Part shown: piece after piece, positions 56,624 through 64,000 of the stretch
Layout of the letters: every line of letters begins with the position of its first letter
Numbering within the stretch: position 1 is the first letter of the stretch
From: Mycobacteroides saopaulense
GTDB taxonomy: Bacteria > Actinomycetota > Actinomycetes > Mycobacteriales > Mycobacteriaceae
Length of the DNA stretch: 64,000 nt
Assembly (NCBI RefSeq): GCF_001456355.1
Contig: NZ_CP010271.1
Location: 3,100,001-3,164,000, forward strand
Reading direction: 5' to 3'
Made by a program: the position numbers and the translations under genes
The notes under the pieces: generated by a model
Told to the model about the DNA's origin: nothing
Databases searched by the model: none
Seen by the model: only the letters and a program-made list of their open reading frames with translations

Positions 56624-58519
56624 ATGAAGACGGCCATCGATTGGGGCGATGCGTTACAGAATTCGATTGTCTGGATCGCCTGGGTTTGGCCGCTCACACT
56701 CGCGATATTTCTTGTTGTCGCGTTCTTGGTGATCCGGCTGACGACGTGGGGCCGCCAGTTCTGGCGCATTACCAGCGGATTCTTCATTGGGCCGGAGTGG
56801 CGCAAATCGTGGCTATTGCTGGCATTACTACTGCTCTCGGTCGTCTGTGGCGTGCGGTTACTGGTCCTCTTCTCGTACTACTCCAACGACTTCTCATCAT
56901 CAATCCAGTACATCGTTCAGGCGACGGCTCGGCATGGCGAAGGGATGCCCGAGGCGAAGTCGGCCTTCTGGCATGCCATGCTGATGTTCGTTATCCTCGC
57001 GACGATCCACGTGATCCGGTCACAGATCGACCTCCTACTTCTTCAGACATTCATCGTTCGGTGGCGCATCTGGCTGACCCAGCGCATCACGACCGACTGG
57101 CTGAGCCAGCGAGCGTTCTACCGGTCACGTTTCATCGACAACACGATCGACAACCCAGATCAACGAATTCAGGCCGATATCAACAACTTTGTGGCGATGT
57201 CGAGTGCACCAGAGGCGCTGCAGAGTACAACCACTCACCTAGTCTTCGGTTCGATCAACTCAACGATTTCGTTGGTGTCCTTCACGCTGATCCTCTGGGA
57301 TCTATCTGGACCGGTGCACATCCTCGGCACCGACGTCCCCAGGGCCATGGTGTTTCTCGCATATGTCTACGTCCTCATCGCAACATTTATCGCGTTCCGG
57401 GTCGGGCGCCCACTGATCCGGCTGTTCTTCCTGAATGAACGCCTCAACGCCATGTTCCGCTATGCCCTGGTGCGCTTGCGCGACACGGCGGAAAGCGTGG
57501 CGTTCTACCGAGGCGAGCGTGCCGAGTCCAGTCAGTTGAAGAGACGATTTGACGGGATCATCGCCAACTTCTGGCACCTGATCTTCTGGACTGTCGGCTT
57601 CAATGCATGGAACCTCAGCATTACTCAAGCCGCCCAGGTATTTCCGTACATCGTTCAGATACCTCGACTGATCGCGGGTCAGATCACCTACGGAGATATG
57701 ACCCAGGCCGCCGGAGCCTTCAACAGCGTCCATGACAATCTGTCCTTCTTCCGCAACGCTTATGACAACTTCGCGGCGTATAGGGCGACGGTGATGCGTC
57801 TAGATGGACTACTCCGAGCCAACGAGCAATCCCGCGAGCTGCCCTCGCTGGACCCGGGCAATCAAGAAGAGGGCGTCACGCTGGAGAACGTGTATGTCCG
57901 TAAACCCAACGGCGACACACTCATCGACGATGTGAACTTGGAGCTGAATGCCGGGGATGCACTCGTCATCAAGGGATCCTCGGGCGGCGGTAAGACGACC
58001 CTGCTGCGTTCCCTGGCCCAGTTGTGGCCCTACGCGGACGGCCATTGGAGCCGTCCTGGCGGCGAACACGAGACCATGTTCATCTCTCAGCTGCCTTACA
58101 TACCGCTCGGAAATCTGCGCGACGCACTGAGCTACCCCGCCGAATCGGGGACGTTCTCCGATGATCAGCTGCGCCAAACATTGGAAAAGGTCTCGCTGGC
58201 GCATCTTGTCGACCGCCTCGACGAGGAGTCCGACTGGATCAAGGTGCTCTCGCCCGGCGAGCAGCAGCGTGTCGCCTTCGCACGCATCCTGCTCATCAAG
58301 CCCAAGGTGGTCTTCATGGACGAGTCCACCTCGGCGCTCGACGAGGGATTGGAGTTCGCGCTCTATCGCCTTGTCCGCACCGAGGTGCCCGAATGCACCG
58401 TCGTCAGCGTCAGCCATCGCAGCACCGTTGACCAGCATCACACCCAAAAATTGGAGCTGCTGGGCGAGGGGCGTTGGGCGCTCTCTCCGATCGGCGCGGG
58501 AATAAGCGGGGCCGAGTAG
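56624..58519 (+). CDS. ABC transporter, permease-ATPase fusion of the BacA/Rv1819c type
   Basis: A 631-residue half-transporter. The N-terminal SbmA/BacA-like membrane domain (about 1-400) has helices near 12-38, 60-85, 120-140, 205-225 and 245-265, with WRIWLTQRITTDWLSQRAFYR and NPDQRIQADINNF as family marks. The ATPase has Walker A GSSGGGKTT (about 451-459), signature LSPGEQQRV (about 542) and Walker B VVFMDESTSALD (about 562). Rv1819c, of similar length, imports cobalamin and hydrophilic peptides; the same substrates are plausible here. ATG 56624. Confidence 0.88.
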   Translation: MKTAIDWGDALQNSIVWIAWVWPLTLAIFLVVAFLVIRLTTWGRQFWRITSGFFIGPEWRKSWLLLALLLLSVVCGVRLLVLFSYYSNDFSSSIQYIVQATARHGEGMPEAKSAFWHAMLMFVILATIHVIRSQIDLLLLQTFIVRWRIWLTQRITTDWLSQRAFYRSRFIDNTIDNPDQRIQADINNFVAMSSAPEALQSTTTHLVFGSINSTISLVSFTLILWDLSGPVHILGTDVPRAMVFLAYVYVLIATFIAFRVGRPLIRLFFLNERLNAMFRYALVRLRDTAESVAFYRGERAESSQLKRRFDGIIANFWHLIFWTVGFNAWNLSITQAAQVFPYIVQIPRLIAGQITYGDMTQAAGAFNSVHDNLSFFRNAYDNFAAYRATVMRLDGLLRANEQSRELPSLDPGNQEEGVTLENVYVRKPNGDTLIDDVNLELNAGDALVIKGSSGGGKTTLLRSLAQLWPYADGHWSRPGGEHETMFISQLPYIPLGNLRDALSYPAESGTFSDDQLRQTLEKVSLAHLVDRLDEESDWIKVLSPGEQQRVAFARILLIKPKVVFMDESTSALDEGLEFALYRLVRTEVPECTVVSVSHRSTVDQHHTQKLELLGEGRWALSPIGAGISGAE

Positions 58520-58564
58520 GCTTTCAATCGGTAGCTACGTTAACTATCGCAAAAGGATGCATAT

Positions 58565-59605
58565 ATGGTCTCCGTGTCGGCTTATGCCGCGACTTCCGGT
58601 AAGGACCCCCTGGTCCCCACCACAATCGAACGTCGCGAGGTTGGTCCGCACGATGTCTTCATCGACATCAAGTTCGCCGGTATCTGTCACTCCGACATCC
58701 ACACTGTCCGTGATGAGTGGGGCCGCGCCAACTACCCCATCGTCCCTGGTCACGAGATCGCCGGTGTCATCACCGAGGTCGGCTCCGAGGTAACCAAGTT
58801 CAAGCCGGGCGACCACGCCGGCGTCGGCTGCTTCGTGAACTCCTGCCGTGAGTGTCCGAGCTGCCTTGCCGGACTGGAGCAGTTCTGCGAGCGCGGCATG
58901 GTCGGCACCTATGGCGCCAAAGATCGCGACGGCACCCAGACACAGGGTGGATACAGCCAGGCCATCGTCGTCGACGAGAACTACGTCCTGCGCATCCCCG
59001 ACAGCCTGCCGCTGGATGCGGCTGCACCGCTGCTGTGCGCCGGCATCACCACCTTCTCGCCGCTGCGACACTGGAACGCCGGTCCCGGCAAGCGCGTCGC
59101 CGTCGTCGGCCTGGGTGGCCTCGGCCACATGGCCGTCAAGCTGGGCAAGGCGATGGGCGCCGAGGTGACGGTGCTGAGCCAGTCGCTCAAGAAGATGGAA
59201 GACGGACTGCGCCTGGGTGCCAGCCACTACTACGCCACCGCCGACCCGCACACCTTCAAGTCGCTGCGCAGCAGCTTCGACCTGATCCTCAACACCGTGT
59301 CCTCCAACTTGGACATGGGCAAGTACCTGGGCCTGCTCGGTGTCGACGGCACCCTGGTGGAGCTGGGCCTGCCCGAGAACCCGATCGAGGTCCCCGGCTT
59401 CCCGCTGCTGACCAACAGGCGCAGCATCTCAGGTTCGTTGATCGGCGGCATCCCGGAAACCCAAGAGATGCTTGACTTCTGCGCTAAGCACGGCATCGGA
59501 TCCGAGATCGAGGTCATCGACGCCTCGTACATCAACGAGGCCTACGAGCGAGTGGTGGCTAGCGACGTGCGGTACCGCTTCGTCATCGATACCGCCACGC
59601 TCTAA
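58565..59605 (+). CDS. adhC: Zinc-dependent NAD(P)-alcohol dehydrogenase (AdhC/CAD type)
   Basis: A 346-residue medium-chain alcohol dehydrogenase of the cinnamyl-alcohol type. Catalytic zinc ligands C41 (GICHSDIH), H63-E64 (PGHEIAG); structural zinc C94, C97, C100, C108; nucleotide loop [20 protein letters not shown]. Reduces aldehydes with NADPH in this subfamily. ATG 58565, 10 bases after AAAGGA. Equivalent to Rv3045. Aldehydes from the car gene product are possible substrates, by inference only. Confidence 0.93.
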   Translation: MVSVSAYAATSGKDPLVPTTIERREVGPHDVFIDIKFAGICHSDIHTVRDEWGRANYPIVPGHEIAGVITEVGSEVTKFKPGDHAGVGCFVNSCRECPSCLAGLEQFCERGMVGTYGAKDRDGTQTQGGYSQAIVVDENYVLRIPDSLPLDAAAPLLCAGITTFSPLRHWNAGPGKRVAVVGLGGLGHMAVKLGKAMGAEVTVLSQSLKKMEDGLRLGASHYYATADPHTFKSLRSSFDLILNTVSSNLDMGKYLGLLGVDGTLVELGLPENPIEVPGFPLLTNRRSISGSLIGGIPETQEMLDFCAKHGIGSEIEVIDASYINEAYERVVASDVRYRFVIDTATL

Positions 59606-59661
59606 GTATCACCCCGAGTACAACCGGTGACTGATGTCGTCGGGGTGCCGATGCTGAGGGG

Positions 59662-61113
59662 ATGACCCGCGTCATCCGTTTCAACGCGTTCGATATGAAT
59701 TGCGTTGCACACCAATCCCCTGGCCTGTGGCGGCACCCCGACGACCAGTCCTGGCGGTACAAGGATCTGTCCTACTGGACCAACCTGGCCAAGCTGCTGG
59801 AGCGCGGCCGTTTCGACGGACTGTTCATTGCCGATGTGCTTGGCACCTACGACATCTACGACGCCAGCGACGAGGCGGCCATCCGCCAGGCAGCGCAAAT
59901 CCCCGTCGCCGATCCTCTACTGCTGGTCTCGGCGATGGCATTGGTCACCGAGAACCTCGGCTTCGGGGTCACCACGGGCACGGGATTCGAGCACCCATAT
60001 CCATTCGCGCGCAGGCTATCCACCCTTGATCACCTCACCGGCGGGCGTGTCGGGTGGAATGTGGTCACCGGATATCTGCCCGCCGCGGCACGCAACATGG
60101 GCCAGACCGATCAGCCCGCACACGATGCCCGATACGACCACGCCGACGAATACCTGGAGGTGCTCTACAAGCTGTGGGAAGGTTCCTGGGAAGACGACGC
60201 CGTCATCCGCGATACGGCGCGCGGTGTCTTCACCGATCCGGACAAGGTGCACCACATCGGTCATGAGGGAACGCATTTCACTGTTCCCGGTGTACATCTG
60301 GTGGAGCCTTCCCCACAACGGACGCCGGTGATCTATCAGGCGGGATCCTCCCCGCGCGGGGTACGCTTCGCCGCCGAGAACGCCGAGGCGGTGTTCACCG
60401 CGGCTCCCACCAAGGAACTGCTGCGCCAGACGGTCACCACGATTCGCCGCGAACTCGAACTCGCCGGGCGAGATCCTTACTCCGCCAAGATCTTCAACCT
60501 CACCACTGTGATCACCGGCGAGAACTCCGAAGCGGCGCACGCCAAGCACCGCGAGCTGCTGAGCTATGGCAGTGCCGAGGGCGCACTGGTGTTCATGTCC
60601 GGCTGGATGGGCGTCGACCTGGCTCGTTACGGCCTGGACGAGCCGATCGGAAACGTGGACTCCAATGCCATCCTGTCAGCGGTCGCGGCATTCCAGTCGG
60701 CCACCGATGACGGCAGGGAATGGAAGGTGCGCGACATCGCCGAATGGGGCGAGATCGGCGGCATGGGCCCCCGCGTCATCGGTTCCGGTGTCGAGGTCGC
60801 CGACACCCTGCAGGAATGGGTGGAGGAAACCGATGTCGACGGGTTCAACCTGGCCTACGCCATCACCCCGGGTACCTTCGAGGACTTCATCGAGCATGTG
60901 GTTCCGGTGCTGACCGAGCGCGGCGCCTACCAAAATGCCTATACGCCAGGAACATTGCGCCACAAACTGCTGGGCAACGGCGACCGCCTACCCGAGGAGC
61001 ACCGCGGCGCCAAGTACCGAATCGGCGGGCCGCTGTCGACGATCATCGATCGGCCCTCCACCGTGCCGTCGTCGTCCGGATCCACCGCACCGACACCGAC
61101 CCGCGGGCGGTAG
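59662..61113 (+). CDS. LLM flavin-dependent monooxygenase (NtaA/DszA type)
   Basis: A 483-residue bacterial-luciferase-like monooxygenase of the NtaA/SnaA/DszA branch, which uses FMNH2 from a separate reductase. Markers are WRHPDDQSWRYKDLSYWTNLAKLLERGRFDGLFIADVLG, GGRVGWNVVTGYLPAAARNMG, DEYLEVLYKLWEGSW and TPVIYQAGSSPRGVRFAAENAE. A Ser/Thr/Pro-rich tail ends it. ATG 59662. Not present here in M. tuberculosis. Substrate unknown. Confidence 0.9.
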   Translation: MTRVIRFNAFDMNCVAHQSPGLWRHPDDQSWRYKDLSYWTNLAKLLERGRFDGLFIADVLGTYDIYDASDEAAIRQAAQIPVADPLLLVSAMALVTENLGFGVTTGTGFEHPYPFARRLSTLDHLTGGRVGWNVVTGYLPAAARNMGQTDQPAHDARYDHADEYLEVLYKLWEGSWEDDAVIRDTARGVFTDPDKVHHIGHEGTHFTVPGVHLVEPSPQRTPVIYQAGSSPRGVRFAAENAEAVFTAAPTKELLRQTVTTIRRELELAGRDPYSAKIFNLTTVITGENSEAAHAKHRELLSYGSAEGALVFMSGWMGVDLARYGLDEPIGNVDSNAILSAVAAFQSATDDGREWKVRDIAEWGEIGGMGPRVIGSGVEVADTLQEWVEETDVDGFNLAYAITPGTFEDFIEHVVPVLTERGAYQNAYTPGTLRHKLLGNGDRLPEEHRGAKYRIGGPLSTIIDRPSTVPSSSGSTAPTPTRGR

Positions 61114-61122
61114 ATTCCGTGC

Positions 61123-61635
61123 ATGGCGAACCGGGTGATCAGAGGTCTTCTCATCACGTGTACCGCGGCGCTGCTTAGCGCCAGTCCTGCCGCTGCCCAA
61201 CCGCCATCGGGCTTCCCCGATCTCAGCGGGTTGCCGATCGTCGACGCCCACCAATTCTTCAGCGTCAAGGTCTATCGTTTCGCGACACCGGACGGCGTCG
61301 CGTGCGAGAGCGCCGGGTACAACCCATATTTCCAGTGGACCTGCATGGGACCCAAGGGCGCCGGGGCCGCCCAACTGGATCTGGGTGCTTACGCGCGGAA
61401 CAACGGCAGCCCAGCGACGGTGGGCGAATCACAGGGCACCGCCGATCTGGCCAACATTCCGGTGCTACCGGGCAATCACCGGGTGCAGATTCCCGTCCCC
61501 GTCCATAACGACGACGGCAGCCAGACCGTATTGACCTGTGCCACTCCAGCACCCAAGACGACCGCCTGTTTGGTTGACGATGCCCGCGGTGCGCACGGAT
61601 TCGTGCTGAGCCCAGAACGCAACTGGGCGTTCTAG
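61123..61635 (+). CDS. Secreted protein of unknown function
   Basis: I recognise no family. The 170-residue product has a Sec signal peptide (MANRVIRGLLITCTAALLSASPAAA, cleavage after about residue 25), and a mature part with five Cys (GVACESA, TCMGP, LTCATPA, TACLVD) that suggest disulphides, and a closing GFVLSPERNWAF. The ATG is nine bases after the LLM stop, without a clear ribosome binding site. Its stop abuts the convergent DUF3349 gene. Confidence 0.75.
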   Translation: MANRVIRGLLITCTAALLSASPAAAQPPSGFPDLSGLPIVDAHQFFSVKVYRFATPDGVACESAGYNPYFQWTCMGPKGAGAAQLDLGAYARNNGSPATVGESQGTADLANIPVLPGNHRVQIPVPVHNDDGSQTVLTCATPAPKTTACLVDDARGAHGFVLSPERNWAF

Positions 61636-61965
61636 TTAGGCGTTGAGCGCGGTGGAGTCCACGCCGGCGAGCGGCCAGCCACCGGCCGCGAGTCGCGAGG
61701 CGACACGCGAAATGTCTTGAGCGGTCGGCTCATCCTTCGTCACGTCCGCGATGAACTTCTCGATCTCGTCCTTGCTCACCACACCGTCGATCTGCGCAGA
61801 CGACTCGGGGTCGGTCAGTTTGGCGACCACTTCCTGCACCTGCTCTTCGGTCAGGGTGCGGCGCAGCAGCGCCAACAGGGGGAACCGATCCGTGGGAGGT
61901 ACACCCTCCGGGTATCCGGCCGACAGCCAGGACAGGATCGAACCGATAATCGATGTGCTCGTCAC
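61636..61965 (-). CDS. DUF3349 protein (Rv3046c-like)
   Basis: A 109-residue small helical protein of the mycobacterial DUF3349 family: ILSWLSAGYPEGVPPTDRFPLLALLRRTLTEEQVQEVVAKL at the start, and the CCD-like DEIEKFIADVTKDEPTAQDISRVASRLAAGGWPLAG end. Equivalent to Rv3046c, with no known function. GTG 61965. In M. tuberculosis a further small gene (Rv3047c) lies before nrdF2; I see none here. Confidence 0.85.
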   Translation of the reverse strand: MTSTSIIGSILSWLSAGYPEGVPPTDRFPLLALLRRTLTEEQVQEVVAKLTDPESSAQIDGVVSKDEIEKFIADVTKDEPTAQDISRVASRLAAGGWPLAGVDSTALNA

Positions 61966-62048
61966 GGTAATAGTGTCCCCGCAGCAGGTTCACAGCGCGA
62001 GGTGACATCAGTACAGTTCACCGGCCGTTCATTTGTCCTGGGCCAACA

Positions 62049-62094
62049 GACGTGAAAGCCCCCAACACGCCGAGCGCATGGGGGCTTTCACGTC
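62049..62094. terminator. Perfect hairpin terminator downstream of nrdF2
   Basis: Perfect 15-base arms GACGTGAAAGCCCCC (62049-62063) and GGGGGCTTTCACGTC (62080-62094) with a 16-base loop, 17 bases after the nrdF2 stop on the minus strand. On the minus strand it is not followed by a long U-tract. The most stable terminator-like structure in the window. Confidence 0.85.
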
Positions 62095-62110
62095 TTCTGG
62101 CGAGGCTGGA

Positions 62111-63190
<1,080 letters not shown>

Positions 63191-63235
63191 TTAAGCGTGT
63201 CGAACTCATTCGGCAGAATCCCTAGTGACGCAAAC

Positions 63236-63246
63236 TTGACACGTGT
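63236..63246. promoter_or_regulatory. TTGACA with palindrome before SDR gene
   Basis: TTGACA at 63236-63241 overlaps the perfect palindrome ACACGTGT (63239-63246), 14 bases before the SDR ATG. It is too near the ATG for a normal -35 element of this gene, so it is more likely an operator; a role is inference. Confidence 0.3.
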
Positions 63247-63259
63247 AAAGTCCGTGGTC

Positions 63260-64000
63260 ATGGGCTCATCTAGGGACAATATCCACGGGAAAACTATCGC
63301 CATCACCGGTGCCGCACGCGGCATCGGCTACGCCACGGCCACCGCTCTCCTGCGGCGCGGCGCCCGGGTGGTGATCGGTGACCGTGATGTCGAGGCACTC
63401 AGTGCAGCCGTTGAGGGCCTCAAGGAAGAGGGCAACGTCGACGCGCATCCCGTGGATGTCACCGATCCGAGCTCCTTCAAGCGATTCCTCGAGGCCGCCA
63501 GTGCCGGCGGGCCCGTCGACGTGCTCGTCAACAACGCCGGCGTCATGCCGATCGGCCCGTTCCTGTCGACGAGCGATGGCGCCATCCGCTCGATGCTGGA
63601 GGTCAACCTGTACGGCGTCATCAACGGCTGTCGGCTGGCGCTGCCGGAGATGGTGGCCCGCCGCAGTGGCCAGGTGGTCAATATCGCCTCGGTCGCCGGC
63701 CTGATGGCGGTGCCCGGAATGGCCGTCTACAACGCGTCGAAGTTCGGGGTGGTGGGCCTCTCCCGCGCCCTGAGCGACGAGTTCGCTCCGCAGGGAGTCC
63801 AGGTCAGCGCGGTGCTGCCGACGTTCACCAACACCGAGCTGATCTCCGGCACCGATTCCACCGGTGCACAAAAGCCTGTCGAACCCGAGGACATCGCCGA
63901 CGCGGTGGTGCGCATCATCGAAAAGCCGCGTGTCCAGCTGACCGTGCCGAAGCCACTGGGTGCGGTCACCACGATCGTCAATTCACTGCCGACGGGAATC
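63260..64000 (+). CDS. Short-chain dehydrogenase (3' truncated)
   Basis: The frame is open from ATG 63260 to the window end, 247 codons visible. SDR signatures are TGAARGIGYA (about 16-25), GDRDVEAL, VNNAGVMPIG, NIASVAGLMAVPGMAVYNASKFGVVGLSRAL (Ser, Tyr, Lys triad). The sequence after VLPTFTNTELISGT continues as in SDRs of about 280 residues with a C-terminal extension. It is divergent from nrdF2. Substrate unknown; steroid or fatty-acid derivatives are common for this group. Confidence 0.88.
   Translation, partial: MGSSRDNIHGKTIAITGAARGIGYATATALLRRGARVVIGDRDVEALSAAVEGLKEEGNVDAHPVDVTDPSSFKRFLEAASAGGPVDVLVNNAGVMPIGPFLSTSDGAIRSMLEVNLYGVINGCRLALPEMVARRSGQVVNIASVAGLMAVPGMAVYNASKFGVVGLSRALSDEFAPQGVQVSAVLPTFTNTELISGTDSTGAQKPVEPEDIADAVVRIIEKPRVQLTVPKPLGAVTTIVNSLPTGI

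Overview
This is GC-rich actinobacterial DNA with a core gene order that I recognise, from memory, as the Rv3024c-Rv3048c neighbourhood of Mycobacterium tuberculosis: mnmA, iscS, the Rv3026c/Rv3027c acyltransferase pair, etfA/etfB, the Rv3030-Rv3032 polysaccharide genes, Rv3034c, Rv3035, Rv3037c-Rv3041c, serB2, ctaD, the Rv3044-type lipoprotein, adhC, Rv3046c and nrdF2. The core is interrupted by blocks of genes not found there in M. tuberculosis. A stand-alone carboxylic acid reductase, many TetR regulators and many F420/deazaflavin-type small oxidoreductases suggest a rapidly growing mycobacterium, most likely a Mycobacteroides (abscessus-chelonae group). The species is inference.

Layout. 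0-8.5 kb: a dienoyl-CoA-isomerase-like crotonase, then on the minus strand a purine permease, a short core-type MetE and BluB. A DesA1-like acyl-ACP desaturase, a secreted SGNH hydrolase and an IclR-controlled DapB-like dehydrogenase/NTF2-fold pair follow. 8.5-12.6 kb: mnmA and iscS (tRNA thiolation) and a GNAT plus PlsC-type acyltransferase pair. 12.7-17.5 kb: cupin and NmrA genes divergent from a large LuxR/AAA (LAL) regulator, then an anchored protein. 17.5-23.2 kb: etfBA on minus; methyltransferase, GH57 branching enzyme and GT4 glycosyltransferase on plus, i.e. the first half of the methylglucose lipopolysaccharide (MGLP) locus.

23.2-38.1 kb is an accessory block splitting that locus. 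It holds a carboxylic acid reductase, several TetR/LysR/ArsR regulators, an SDR, and a markedly AT-richer stretch (about 29-33.6 kb). That stretch carries a sigma-F-like promoter, a HdeD-type membrane protein, a CoA-transferase with an unusual domain order, a coiled-coil protein and a frameshifted lsr2-like gene. SRPBCC proteins, a tandem pair of ferritin-like 'metal-dependent hydrolases', an ArsR/AHSA1 operon and a long hairpin repeat follow.

38.1-52.1 kb returns to core genes: Rv3034c-like acetyltransferase, PQQ-type lipoprotein, two methyltransferases, echA17, a NUDIX hydrolase and an ABC ATPase. A small insert (XRE regulator, YczE membrane protein, MocR regulator) precedes serB2, ctaD and a siderophore-binding-type lipoprotein. 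52.1-58.5 kb is a second accessory block: YciI, two deazaflavin-type oxidoreductases, two SRPBCC proteins, a TetR-EamA-TetR operon and a BacA/Rv1819c-type ABC transporter. 58.5-64 kb: adhC, an LLM flavin monooxygenase, a secreted protein, a DUF3349 protein, nrdF2 with candidate NrdR boxes, and a truncated SDR at the right edge.

Many genes are translationally coupled by ATGA/GTGA overlaps, so most clusters are probably operons. No rRNA, tRNA, CRISPR array, transposase or phage gene was seen.
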